NCBI GenBank assembly: GCA_009602725.1
Contig: WELB01000172.1
Span: 54,266-74,694, forward strand
Length of the DNA: 20,429 bases
Source: Spirogloea muscicola
Taxonomy: Eukaryota > Streptophyta > Zygnematophyceae > Spirogloeales > Spirogloeaceae
Reading direction: 5' to 3'
Below are positions 1 through 14,531 of this stretch, piece after piece. How positions within the stretch are numbered: position 1 is the first letter of the stretch; every line of letters starts with the position of its first letter. Position numbers and translations under genes: made by a program. A model generated the notes under the pieces. The model had not been told where the DNA came from. It ran no database searches and saw only the letters and a program-made list of their open reading frames with translations.

Positions 1-2
1 CT

Positions 3-3000
3 TCACCACCCCCAACCCTCTCTCCTCCCCCCTCTCCCCCACCACCACCATCACCACCCCCTGCCTCGCCGCCGCCTCCGTCGCCTCCACCGAACCCCTC
101 GCCACCACCATCGCCACCTTCCCCACCGCCGCCCCCCTCTCCGCCACCCTCTCCTCCGTCGCCTCCGTATGTCCCACCACCTCCTCCACCACCTACAACT
201 GGCAGCTCCGTCGATGACTGTATCAACTCAGCGGGACTCTTTGGCTTAGCCAGCTGCTCATTCGGCTACGGCGTCAACGCTGCCGGTGGGCGAGGCGGCC
301 AGGTGTATGTGGTCACGGATCCCTCGGACACGGCCCGCAACCCTCCGATGGGCACGCTCCGCTACGCCCTCCTGTCATCTGACCCCCTGTGGATTGTATT
401 CGCCGACGACTTTGTGATCAAACTTGTGGACTTCCTCACCGTTGCGCCGTACAAAACGATTGACGGCCGTGGCGTCAATGTCACCATCACGACTTATGGC
501 CTAAAGGTGAAGAAGCCCTTTGCTGGCATGTATACAGAACATCTGGTCAATATGCATGGCTTGGCTTGTTCGAGCTCCTGCTGTGACAGCCAGAGAAGCT
601 TAGGCATGGGAGCACAGTGCAGGTCTTCTACTCACACCACGTGATCATCCACAACATCATCCTGACGAGCTGCCTCACGGACGGCGATGAGTGCGACAAC
701 ATCGGCGTCAAATTCTCGCACGACATCTGGATCTCGCACGTCACGCTGGGCCCAGCCAATGACGGCCTGCTGGATGTCACGGAGCATTCAACAGACGTCA
801 CCATCTCCTCCTCGTACTTCTCCAACCACAACAAGGTGCGTACCTGCTTGTGCCGGCACTAGCAGCAGTGAATGCACCTCCTCCACCATGCTTTGCCAGT
901 GGCCAAAGGCAGCAGAGTGCCACTCAACTGACTCGGTGAATGCATTCCGCTTGCAATAGGTGATGCTTCTGGCCCACAGCGACCACGTGCCGGAGCCCGA
1001 CATGCGCATCACGGTCGCATATAACTGGTTCGGGCCTGGCTGCGTGCAACGCATGCCGCGCTGCCGTTGGGGCCATTTCCACGTCTACAACAACCTCTAC
1101 ACACAGTGGATACTATACGCCATCGGCGGGTCCTCGTCTCCGCACGTGCGCTCGGAGGGCAATGTATTTGATGCCGGCGATGTCAAGGAGGTCATCCGCC
1201 ACATGGACAAGGCTCCGTCGGAGTTCCTGTCCTTTGGTGACGGCCTCTACAATGGCACGACGTTCACGCCTACGGGCCTGCAGACGTGGGCGCCGCCGTA
1301 TAGCTACACCCCATACATCCCCTCCGATACGCTGCGGGCAACGCTGATGGCAACCGCGGGCTGGCAGCTCACGCCTCTGCCGCCGGTGCCTCCGCCAGGG
1401 CCGCCAGCGCCTCCGGCGCCGCCGCTCTCACCGCCTCCGCCAAATCCGCCTCCAATAATCGATAACCCACCGCCGCCTCCCTCGCCCCCGTCTCCATCGC
1501 CGCCTCCCGTGGCACCTCCGCCTCCCTCGCCACCACCGAGCCCGCCGCCGCTGGCTTCGCCGCCACCGCCGCCCTCCCCGCCGCCCGCGCCCCCTCCCAT
1601 CAACCCCATCGATGCCTGCATGCAGAGTGGCGGACTCCGGCAGCTGGCAGCGTGCAGCTTTGGCTACGGAGCGGCGACTGCCGGCGGCCGGGCGGGGGCT
1701 GTCTATGTTGTCAACGATGCCTCAGACAGCCCCAGCAATCCCCTGCCTGGGACTCTTCGCTACGGATGCAACTCGCCGGATCCCCTCTGGATCGTCTTTG
1801 GCCTGCCGCAGATGACCATCACCCTCAAAGGCCCCTTGGGGGTGATGCCATCCAAGACCATCGACGGGCGCGGCAGCAGCGTCATCATCACGGGCTACGG
1901 CTTGCAGGTGCCTGGTCCCTGCATTTGGGCACGGTGCCTATGTGACAACATGTAATATGAGCAGCGCAGCAATGCAGTTGCTCTCACTCCTCCCCGTGAG
2001 CTTGATCGATTCTCACAACCTGTGCGCCATCAGTGGGATGGTCCAGCTCGGGACCCTCTTCATCTCTAAGAAATAGCTGGATGTCATTCTGCACTTACGC
2101 CGCTGATCTTGGCAGGTGTACACCTCGTACGATGTCATCATCCATAATCTGAGCATTTTAAATCTCAAGACGGGCGTTGCCATCTCTGTGCGGTTTTCAA
2201 CAAACGTCTGGATCAACCACTGCACGCTGTCTGGAGCACCGTCCATGCTTGTGGACGTTTCGCATGGCTCGGGCAACGCAACAATCTCCAACTCGGTGTT
2301 TCATGATCAGGAGACGGTCAGCTCCTGCTTTTTCCAGCAGTGGTCACTTCAGTGCTGACCCTGACAAGCATGTCCATTGAGCCGAAGTGGTGGTTATGAA
2401 GAGATCATGGCCTGCATGCGAACGCCTGACATGAAGCGACAAGCTGCTTGACTACTGCATGCTGCATGATTGGGCAGGTGATGACTTTGGGTTACACAAG
2501 CCCTGCTGAAAGTGAGCAGCAGCTGCGAGTAACGGTGGCATACAACTTCTTCGGCCCGTCGCTGAAGCAGCAAGCGCCACGCCTCCAGTGGGGCCAGTTC
2601 CACATCTTCAACAACCTGTATCAGCCGTGGTCCAAGTCGGCTATCGAGGTCGCCAACTCGCCGCACCTCCGCTCCGAGGGCAACATCTACAATGCGGGCT
2701 CTGCCAAGCAGGTACAGCAAGCTCCATGAGCTTACCTGCCTTGAGTCATGCTGGACAGCGGGGTTCACTGTTGTGTCCCTCAGCAGTGAGACTGAAGCCT
2801 AGATGTGCTTACATGTGGCCTCCAAAAGCCTTCTGCTCCAAAGTGATTGACTCACGTACTCAGCTTCATCTTTCTGCATCCTCTCCTGCACATGTTCTTA
2901 TCCAAGCAGGTGGTCACATACAAGGACAAGAGCTCAGCGGAATCCCTCTCCTTTGGCGACTCGCTCAATAATGGTGCGGCGTTCAAGCCGGCGGGCGCGC

Positions 3001-3113
3001 AGTCATTTGCCCCGCCCTACCCATACTTGGTTTTCACGCCCAACGACGCCCTCGCCAGCCTGCTGACGGCCACGTCGGGCTGGCAGGGCTTTGCCCTGCC
3101 TCCGGATGTCTAA
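3..3113 (+). CDS. Secreted multi-domain pectate lyase (PL1), 5' partial, six exons
   Basis: Exons read here: 3-506, 623-835, 960-1907, 2116-2316, 2478-2711, 2910-3113. All introns are GT-AG and phase 0; 767 residues are visible and the 5' end is outside the window. Order: Ser/Pro-rich linker (residues 1-60), PL1 domain 1 (about 65-445), a second Pro-rich linker, PL1 domain 2 (about 460-767). Pectate lyases cleave polygalacturonate by beta-elimination with bound calcium. Domain 1 carries the plant-type landmarks GTLRYA, KTIDGRG, TDGDE, NDGLLDV, HSD and QRMPRCR; the acidic residues D190, D215 and D219 are likely calcium ligands and R270/R275 match the catalytic arginine motif. Domain 2 keeps the fold landmarks (GTLRYG, KTIDGRG, WINHCTL, RSEGN) but has QQAPRLQ where domain 1 has QRMPRCR, and lacks the TDGDE and NDG acids. 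Proline-rich linkers suggest a cell-wall or secreted enzyme. Family assignment is firm; exon ends are inferred from homology between the two domains. Confidence 0.88.
507..622 (+). other. Intron 1 of the pectate lyase (domain 1)
   Basis: Begins GTGAAG after ...GGC CTA AAG and ends TGCAG before GTC TTC TAC. Removing it joins TTYGLK to VFYSHHVIIHN, which matches the junction GYGLQ/VYTSYDVIIHN at the intron starting 1908 in domain 2. Confidence 0.8.
1375..1611 (+). other. Proline-rich inter-domain linker
   Basis: Within exon 3 of the pectate lyase the frame reads runs of PPP, SPPP and APP for about 75 residues between the two lyase domains. The window begins in a similar linker (3-200), so there may be a further domain upstream. 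Such hydroxyproline-type linkers are common in green algal extracellular proteins. The antisense strand gives a Gly-rich open frame only because of the CCN codons. Confidence 0.8.
2712..2909 (+). other. Intron 5 of the pectate lyase, present only in domain 2
   Basis: Begins GTACAG after AAG CAG and ends AAGCAG before GTG GTC ACA. It falls between NAGSAKQ and VVTYKDK; the equivalent place in domain 1 (DAGDVKE-VIRHMDK, near 1185) is uninterrupted coding sequence. Confidence 0.75.
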
Positions 3114-3226
3114 GCTTGACAGCTTCAAACAAATTGAGGCATCGGATGCCCTTTCCACCCTCTGGGAAGTCGCCTAGCTGAACAATCACCAAAAGCGGCG
3201 GACATGGATTGCGTTCTTCAGGAGAG

Positions 3227-3340
3227 GGGACTGCAAACAGTCAATTGTATTAGTGAAGGAGGGTTGTATAAGTAGGAGGGAGCAGAGCAACTTTCACAAA
3301 GAGAGGACTGCAGATACAGTCATCTGTATGAGTAGAGGGC
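3227..3340 (+). repeat. Imperfect direct repeat in the lyase 3' UTR
   Basis: GAGGGGACTGCAAACAGTCA near 3226 is echoed by GAGAGGACTGCAGATACAGT near 3301; each is followed by a TTGTATTAGTGAAGG- or CTGTATGAGTAGAGG-like stretch. The two units are about 73 bases apart and roughly 75-80% alike by eye. Confidence 0.45.
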
Positions 3341-3440
3341 CAGAGATGCCCGCAATTTCTTGCTGATCACAACTTCAATCGGCATTCCTCAAATGCGTGG
3401 TGCTACTCAGCATGCGCGTGTTGTGGTGGACATAGGGGCA

Positions 3441-3445
3441 TGTAA
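3441..3445 (+). terminator. TGTAA poly(A) signal for the pectate lyase
   Basis: TGTAA is the usual nuclear poly(A) signal of chlorophyte algae. This copy lies 328 bases after the lyase stop codon, a normal 3' UTR length. It is assigned by position and motif only. Confidence 0.45.
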
Positions 3446-4132
3446 CGGCCTCTGCCCGTCTTGACACGACTTATGAACATGGTCAGTTGCATCTATTTAG
3501 TCATGTTTGTACAACGCGCAGTCAATGAAGGCAAGAAATGTCTCAGCCAGCCCCTGGGCATGCTCATGGATGCCATGAAGCGTCTGCTCAGCTGAGACTG
3601 CGGGCACAAACGGTCATCAATCAATGGCAAGTGTTGTGTGTATTGTGGTCGAGCGAAATGCTTCGCGACCAAAGTGGCTGCAGGCGACCAGGTCGCCGTC
3701 AAACCAAAAAGAGGCTCACGACTGGGCTCTATATTGACGGTCAAGACTCTGACCGCTTCTTGAAAGCTAAGACATGATGCTACCCTTGTCTGGAATGAGG
3801 ACCAGGGCGGCAAAAACGCGGGAGATGGGAGGCGAGCTCCCCTTATTATGGCTTGCGAGCGGTGCGCGTGTGTGTGCGCTGTTGAAACTGGGTACACCTT
3901 GCCTTCGCCTGCTTCTGAAGAGGCTCGACGCAGACGCCGGCGGTCTCATGCGGCCCCTGGAGTCGTGGCCAAGGAGAGGCGAAGGGAAGGTGTACCAGTA
4001 GTCGTCCGCCGCCAGGGCGGGTCCGCTCGTGCCATGCCTTGCCGTCAGGACCATGGGTCCCATTGGCGTTGGCTATCAAGGCGTTGTGGAGGGGGGTGGG
4101 GGGCGAGGTGAGCGTGAGATGGGGGCCATGTC

Positions 4133-5383
4133 TCAGTAGCGGCCGAGGCTGCCAGTGGCGATGACTTGGACCTCGAGCGCCTTGACGCGGCTCTGCAGGC
4201 TGCGGATATAGGCGACGGCGTCCTCGAGCATGGCGGCCGTGTCCACGCGCGCGTGGCTGCGCGGCATCACGTCCTTGAGGCGCTGCAGCCGCACGGAGAT
4301 GCGCTCGCGGCGCACGCGCTCCGCCACACTGCGCGGCTTGGTGCTCTGGCCTCCCGCCGCCGCCGCCGCCGCCGCCGCAGCTCCGGCGCGCCGCTTGGTG
4401 GAGCCGCCGGCGGCCGTCTCGGGCTGCGAGTCGCTGCCGTCGTCACTGCCGGCGCCGCCCTCGCTCAAGTTGCCGTCGCTGCTGTGCTCGCCGCTGCCGT
4501 CGCCGCCCCGCAGCCTGGCCTCGGCCTGGCCCTCGGGCGCCTCGCCGCTTCGCAGGCGCTTGCCGCCGCCGAAGCTGGCCAGCTCCGCCATCTGCCAGGT
4601 GGGCGACGACCCCGCCCGCGCGTCGCCGCCGTCCGGCAGCGCCTTGAGGTCCGGCAGTGAGTGCCCGGCGGCGGCGGCGGCGGCGGCGGGGGCGCCGCGA
4701 GGAGTGGCATCAGAGGAGAAGATGGAGAGGGAGGGGCCGTCGGCGCTGTCGAGGAGGCCGCCGGCGCCGGCCGACGCGGCCAGGAGGCCCTCGAGCGTGG
4801 ATAAGGAGAAGTGGCGCCGGTGCTGGCCCGCCGCCGACGGCAGCGGCGGCGGCGGCGGCGGCGGCGGCGACCAGTGGTTCTGGAACGAGAGGCCCGACAC
4901 CGCCTGGCTCAGGCTGCCGCAGCCGCCGTCGCCGCCGCCACCGGAGGCGCCGCCGTCGCCGAGCAGCTGGCGGCTGGCGAAGCCCAGCAGGCTCAGGCTC
5001 GGGTTGACCGCCAGGTCGCCGCCGAGGCTGGCCACCGTCGGCGGCAGCATGTCCCATAAATCCCCCGACGGCGAGCGGCTGTGCGACAGCGGCCGCGAGG
5101 CGGCGGCGGCAGCAGCGGCGCGACGCGGAGGCAGGGCGGCGAGCGGCGACGCGGAGGAGCTGCCGGAGCTGCTGAGCGCGGCCGCGGCCGCCGCCAGGGC
5201 TGGCTCCCAGAGGCCGTCGGAGAGCTCCGAGTCCGCGCTGTTCTCGGCGGAGCAGTGCCAGCCGTGGCCGCCGCCGCCGTCGACCGGCGGCAGGAGGTCG
5301 TCGAAGTCCCACATCTCGTCGGCGGCGTCGGCGGCGGCGTGGCGGAACAGCGGCGGCGGCTTGCAGTCCACCAGGGCCGCCAT
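4133..5383 (-). CDS. bHLH transcription factor, FBH/AKS-like
   Basis: An intronless minus-strand gene of 416 residues from the ATG at 5383 (context GCAGCCATGGCG), stop at 4133-4135. The C-terminal bHLH domain fills about residues 351-410 (DNA 4150-4333): basic region RSVAERVRRER, helix 1 ISVRLQRLKDVMP, loop, helix 2 with DTAAMLEDAVAYIRSLQ and a short zipper-like end. RSIAERVRR and TADMLxxAVxYVKxLQ are hallmarks of the plant FBH/AKS (subfamily IX) bHLHs, nuclear activators binding E-boxes. The usual basic-region His is Arg here, while Glu and Arg are kept. The N-terminal half is low-complexity (Ala, Ser, Gly, Pro) with acidic-aromatic motifs MWDFDDLLPP and LWDMLPP that could be activation segments (inference). 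The frame stays open to 6115, but that extension is Arg/Gly/Ala nonsense-like and probably 5' UTR. Confidence 0.82.
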   Translation of the reverse strand: MAALVDCKPPPLFRHAAADAADEMWDFDDLLPPVDGGGGHGWHCSAENSADSELSDGLWEPALAAAAAALSSSGSSSASPLAALPPRRAAAAAAASRPLSHSRSPSGDLWDMLPPTVASLGGDLAVNPSLSLLGFASRQLLGDGGASGGGGDGGCGSLSQAVSGLSFQNHWSPPPPPPPPLPSAAGQHRRHFSLSTLEGLLAASAGAGGLLDSADGPSLSIFSSDATPRGAPAAAAAAAGHSLPDLKALPDGGDARAGSSPTWQMAELASFGGGKRLRSGEAPEGQAEARLRGGDGSGEHSSDGNLSEGGAGSDDGSDSQPETAAGGSTKRRAGAAAAAAAAAGGQSTKPRSVAERVRRERISVRLQRLKDVMPRSHARVDTAAMLEDAVAYIRSLQSRVKALEVQVIATGSLGRY

Positions 5384-5490
5384 GGCTGCCAGCGGCGGCT
5401 GGAGAGGCGGGCTGGGCTGCCGGGGGGAGAGCTGGGGAGCTGAGGAGCCGGGGGGGGTGGGGGGGGGGAGCTTCTGGCGGGGCTGCGGCC

Positions 5491-5500
5491 CCTTTATGGC
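5491..5500 (-). promoter_or_regulatory. Possible TATA-like element of the bHLH gene
   Basis: Minus strand reads GCCATAAAGG inside otherwise GC-saturated DNA, about 110 bases before the ATG at 5383. If it is the core promoter, the upstream 5383-6115 frame is not translated. Motif-based only. Confidence 0.2.
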
Positions 5501-6157
5501 GCCAGGGCTTGTGGGGGCGCGTGCCCGGACGTGCCCGAGGAGCGCGGGGAGGCCGGGAGCCACCAACAGCGGCCCAGGAGTTGCGGCTGGGGGGCCGCCC
5601 AGGGGGTCCCGACCGTGAGCTGGCGCGGCCCGGGCCCCCGGCGGTGTGGCTCGTCGCGACGTGGCGCCAGGGCCCCCCGCTCCGGGCGCCTCGCCGCTGC
5701 GCCCGCGGACGTGCCCAGCAGAGCGGCCCCTGGGGCCCCGGGAGCCCGCGCTCACCACCCCCGCCTGGATGGCGCTTCCGACAGCAGAAGCCGGCCACAG
5801 CCCCCCCTGACCGCGGGAACACGACAGCAAGCCGGTGGCGCGCACGCGCCGGACCCGGGGCCCTGCCGCCCTGCAGGTGTCGGCAGCAGCGCCCTGGCCT
5901 CCACAGCAAACCCCCCTGCCCGCGGCCCCGTGCAGGCGCCCCCGTGCGGACCGTCCGGGGGCGTGCCCGCGGTTGCCTCTGCACGGACGGGGCTGCGCCC
6001 GCACGGAGCCAGCGCCTCCTGAGCTTCCACCGTGCGCCTCGGTCAACGCGCCGGCGCGCTTGGCATTCCCGCCAACTGTGTGGGTTCTCAGACCTGGCGA
6101 CTCTTGATGTCGCACCTCCCGACGGTGTCGAACTGAAAGAAACAGATCTCATATTAA

Positions 6158-6190
6158 CGGCAATGGCTGCGAGAGGCCAGCCCAAAGAAC
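6158..6190 (+). repeat. Dispersed short repeat, copy A
   Basis: The unit GGCAATGGCTGCGAGAGGCC is followed by AGCCCAAAGAAC. Related units occur at 13425-13457, 17711-17741 and 18006-18040. The second half resembles the reverse complement of the retroelement 3' stem-loop (GCCAGCCCAAAAAGAATGG at 14245), so these may be decayed minus-oriented tails. Confidence 0.4.
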
Positions 6191-6459
6191 GCACAGAGGA
6201 CCGACTGGCGCCAGATGCATGAGTCTACCCTTCATGACTCCTTCGCGTGGGCACTCCATATTCTCCAATCAACTAGTGCAGATCAGAATAAGCAGAAAGC
6301 GGGAAAACGTCGCCATGTCAAGCAGCCACCGCTTCTTGTGTTCTCCACTCAACCTCCTCAGCTGGGCGACTTGCCCTCTTCTTATTCTAGCTATTCTTAG
6401 CTTACACTTAACAGAAACTTCTACTCCAGAGCAGTTAAATTCTACTACCAGTATCTTCG

Positions 6460-6464
6460 TTACA
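6460..6464 (-). terminator. Candidate TGTAA poly(A) signal of the MTP12 gene
   Basis: Minus strand TGTAA lies 391 bases after the MTP12 stop codon. A second one is at 6402-6406. Either would end the transcript before the bHLH upstream region. Confidence 0.35.
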
Positions 6465-6854
6465 TACCAGCAAAACCGCCCCGGTCTTGGCGGAACAGAC
6501 CCAGGTCGCCAAAGGGCGGCAGATACAGTTCAGACTAGCGCAGGCTCTGCCTGCACCCAAGGTGGGTGGCAGCCATACTTGGGACGCACTGGAGCAACGC
6601 GGTCGCCTCAGAACCCCTTCTCACAGGGAACGCTCCGACAGTCCACTGGGCTGAGTCAGATTGTTCCCAACTCCAACTTGCTGCTTCGCTTTCACATCAC
6701 ATTCAATGGGATGAAGCTCACTGCAACTTCCAGTTTGGCTAGTCTGTGCCTACGGCTGGCAGCAGCTCGCCGGCCTCTCCGACAGCTACGCGTGCTACTG
6801 CGTGTGCGCCTGATGGCAGGCATCCGGTAGGACGTGCAAGGATTGTGCGCCTCA

Positions 6855-12993
<6,139 letters not shown>

Positions 12994-13108
12994 CGGTGCC
13001 GGGCGCACATAAAGCTCTCCACGGCGTCAGGAGCCTAACTAAGCGACGCCTGAGACGGCAGGAGGCCGGCGGCTCCGGCGGCGGCAGGGTTTGCGGCGGC
13101 GTAGACGG

Positions 13109-13139
<31 letters not shown>

Positions 13140-13218
13140 TGCGGCGGCGGCAGCTAAGAGGGCGAGCGCGGAGAGGCGGAGCTTTCCGCGCGGCGGGCGG
13201 GAGACGGCAGGGCGGGCT
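12994..13218. promoter_or_regulatory. Upstream region of MTP12 with a GGC repeat
   Basis: Immediately 5' of the MTP12 ATG. It contains a trinucleotide GGC/GCC tract (about 13106-13152, with a few interruptions) that would lie in the 5' UTR or core promoter. No clear TATA box was seen. The antisense Ala-rich frame across it (minus 13035-13325) begins inside the retroelement tail and is not a gene. Confidence 0.4.
13106..13152 (+). repeat. GGC trinucleotide microsatellite
   Basis: Nearly uninterrupted GGC units (one GGT, one GCT) directly upstream of the zinc transporter gene. Confidence 0.8.
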
Positions 13219-13230
13219 TTAGAGCGGTTT

Positions 13231-13344
13231 CTTTGTGTGCTTGTTTTCCTTAGCGCTTCCCCTGGCCCCCTTCTCGTCCTTTGTTGATTCTTTTTTGGGC
13301 TCGCTTTTCCAGCCCCTATTCTCAATGGGCGAGCACTTTCTTCA
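13231..13344 (+). mobile_element. 114-bp retroelement 3'-tail insertion with 12-bp target duplication
   Basis: The segment carries the shared tail: CTTAGCGCTTCCCCTGGCCC near 13250, then the stem-loop GGGCTCGCTTTTCCAGCCCC, then CTATTCTCAATGGGCGAGCA and CTTTCTTC. It is bordered by an exact 12-bp direct repeat TTAGAGCGGTTT at 13219-13230 and 13345-13356, the mark of a target-primed insertion. It contains no coding part, so it is a strongly 5'-truncated copy (or SINE-like derivative) of the element represented at 14532-15351. It sits about 240 bases upstream of the MTP12 ATG. Confidence 0.8.
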
Positions 13345-13424
13345 TTAGAGCGGTTTGGCCCAGGGCTTGCGGGCTTCCCTTTGCGAATTCCTTCTTCAAA
13401 TATGCTCTGTAGTGTTTAACATAA

Positions 13425-13457
13425 GGCAATGGCTGTGGGAGGCCAGCCCAAAGGACT
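13425..13457 (+). repeat. Dispersed short repeat, copy B
   Basis: GGCAATGGCTGTGGGAGGCC followed by AGCCCAAAGGACTGAAC. It matches copies near 6158 and 18006; the match to 18006 extends into a GGACTGAAC/GGATTGAAC stretch. Confidence 0.45.
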
Positions 13458-13559
13458 GAACAGGCTGCCCTCGCGAAGCCGTTGCCTTCTCCGTTTCCTG
13501 GTGCTTACGGAAGTGTGCCCCATTTCTGTTCATTCTTTTGGGCTGCCCTTTACCCCACC

Positions 13560-14093
13560 AGGTCGGCGTCGTTTGCAGGGCATGCGGTCGGCCTGGCAGC
13601 CCGGGCAAAAGAGAAAAAATATGCCGATCACCCGGTCGGTGATGAGTTCGCGGCCCTGGCGATAGATGTTCACGGGGCCTTCGGCAGCCGCTGGCTGGAT
13701 CTCCTCCAGCGGCTTGCTCGTCAGGCTATTGATCGGCGGTCGGGTCCGCCCGGGGCGCTGCCCGGCTTCAACGCCGCCGGGTCGCTCGCCCAGGTCTTTC
13801 GCATGCGCTTGGCGGTATCGTTCCAGCGATCCCTTGCCCACGCTGTCCACACGCGCGCAGGACGCGCTCTGGCCGCGGCCTCCGGGTCTCGGCGGAGTGC
13901 CTCCTTCCCTGCCTCGAGCTACTCGGACCTGATGTTGCTCACTCGCGGGTACTGAGCTTCCCTAGTATGTTGTCGTGATTGGTAGAGTAGAGGAGTCCTT
14001 CCTCGGCTTCTCATTCTTCGGCTTTGGACATTGTCCATTCTTTTTGGGCTGGCTTTGCCAGCCCCTCTTTCTTTATGGGCGAGCCTTCTTCTT
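13560..14093 (+). mobile_element. 5'-truncated RLE retrotransposon fragment 1
   Basis: An open frame from about 13560 to the stop at 13953-13955 encodes the C-terminal end of the endonuclease protein: AGHAVGLAARAKEKKYADHP, then DEFAALAIDVHGAFGSRW, FNAAGSLAQVFRMRLAVS, RAGRALAAASGS and a terminal SYSDLMLLTRGY. The same series is found at 14532-15231 and in the minus-strand copies. A 3' UTR of about 90 bases follows, then the stem-loop GGGCTGGCTTTGCCAGCCCC (14046-14065) and TTTATGGGCGAGC. Everything 5' of the endonuclease core is missing. The preceding 13527-13558 (TGTTCATTCTTTTGGGCTG) looks like part of another tail. Confidence 0.75.
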
Positions 14094-14206
14094 TAAGAGC
14101 ACCCTTACAATAGGGCTTGGTTTCATTTAGCTCCTTGCACTAGCTTTTGCATGGACAGTGTATTGGCGGATTATTTTGGAATAAAACGGCTATACAAGTA
14201 CCACGA

Positions 14207-14531
14207 AGACTGAGCTCGCCCATAGGAAAGAGGGGCTGGCAGATGCCAGCCCAAAAAGAATGGACATAACCCAAAGAGCCACAAGTAGTGCCGAAAAGAA
14301 GGGAAACACACAGCTAGGCATCTAGACAACTAGACACGACGAAACCACAGGAAGCTCAATACCCGCGGGTGAACAACATCAGGTCAGAGTAGCTCGAAGC
14401 TGGAAAAGATGCAGGCAGACGGGACCCGGAAGCAGCAACGATACGGCTGGCTTTTCCAGCCCCTATTCTCAATGGGCGAGCACTTTCTTCTACGTTAGCA
14501 CGGCCCGCGCGCGAGTGGACGGCATGAGCCA
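14207..14531 (-). mobile_element. RLE retrotransposon fragment 2, 3' part of an interrupted minus-strand copy
   Basis: Read on the minus strand this gives LAHAVHSRAGRA, an interruption at 14444-14491, then VAASGSRLPASFPASSYSDL and a stop at 14356-14358. A 3' UTR follows, then stem-loop GGGCTGGCATCTGCCAGCCC (14233-14252) and CTATGGGCGAGC. It is close to fragment 1 in its C-terminus and lies tail-to-tail with it, about 110 bases apart. It is probably the 3' end of the copy whose body lies at 15353-16330, separated from it by the plus-strand insertion 14532-15351. Confidence 0.65.
14444..14491 (+). mobile_element. 48-bp stem-loop tail inserted in fragment 2
   Basis: Consists only of CGGCTGGCTTTTCCAGCCCC, CTATTCTCAATGGGCGAGCA and CTTTCTTCT. 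It is flanked by ACGATA (14438-14443) and ACGTTA (14492-14497), a 6-bp repeat with one mismatch. Removing the insert plus one flank restores the frame of fragment 2 as RAGRANVAASGS, aligned without gaps to RAGRALAAASGS of fragment 1. Confidence 0.7.

Larger units (their letters stand above)
3114..4132. other. Convergent intergenic region (two 3' UTRs)
   Basis: Lies between the ends of the plus-strand lyase and the minus-strand bHLH gene. It holds the TGTAA at 3441 and an imperfect 40-bp direct repeat (about 3227-3268 and 3300-3340). Open frames here (for example minus 3493-3897) have no recognisable domain and no splice-supported extension. No TGTAA was seen on the minus strand for the bHLH gene. 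Confidence 0.6.
5384..6854. other. bHLH upstream region and MTP12 3' UTR
   Basis: From 5384 to about 6150 the DNA is very GC-rich with long overlapping open frames in several phases, as expected by chance at this composition. From about 6200 composition drops. The MTP12 3' UTR runs into this stretch from the right. A plus-strand frame of 203 codons (6219-6830) with a hydrophobic stretch near its start is not matched to any family and is antisense to that UTR. A 30-bp dispersed repeat copy sits at 6158-6190. Confidence 0.5.

Noticed and set aside
1304-1621. Gly-rich minus-strand frame
   Set aside because: Antisense of the proline linker of the pectate lyase.
3493-3897. 134-codon minus-strand frame between the lyase and bHLH genes
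   Set aside because: No domain, sits within expected 3' UTR sequence, and no splice extension could be built.
4230-5618. 462-codon plus-strand frame antisense to the bHLH gene
   Set aside because: It is low-complexity (Ala, Arg, Pro, Ser) with no domain. High GC leaves several frames open, and the bHLH domain on the other strand is unambiguous.
5384-6115. N-terminal extension of the bHLH protein to an ATG at 6115
   Set aside because: The extension is Arg/Gly/Ala-rich without motif. The ATG at 5383 has good context and starts a sensible acidic N-terminus, and a TATA-like box lies between. Kept as an alternative only.
4710-6194. 494-codon minus-strand frame overlapping the bHLH gene
   Set aside because: Arg- and Ala-rich shadow of the bHLH frame with no recognisable motif.
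6219-6830. 203-codon plus-strand frame with a hydrophobic segment near the N-terminus
   Set aside because: It lies antisense to the MTP12 3' UTR, has no recognised domain and ends in Arg/Leu-rich sequence. Judged a chance frame.
13035-13325. Minus-strand Ala-rich frame resembling a signal peptide
   Set aside because: It starts inside the retroelement tail and its Ala run is the GGC microsatellite read backwards.
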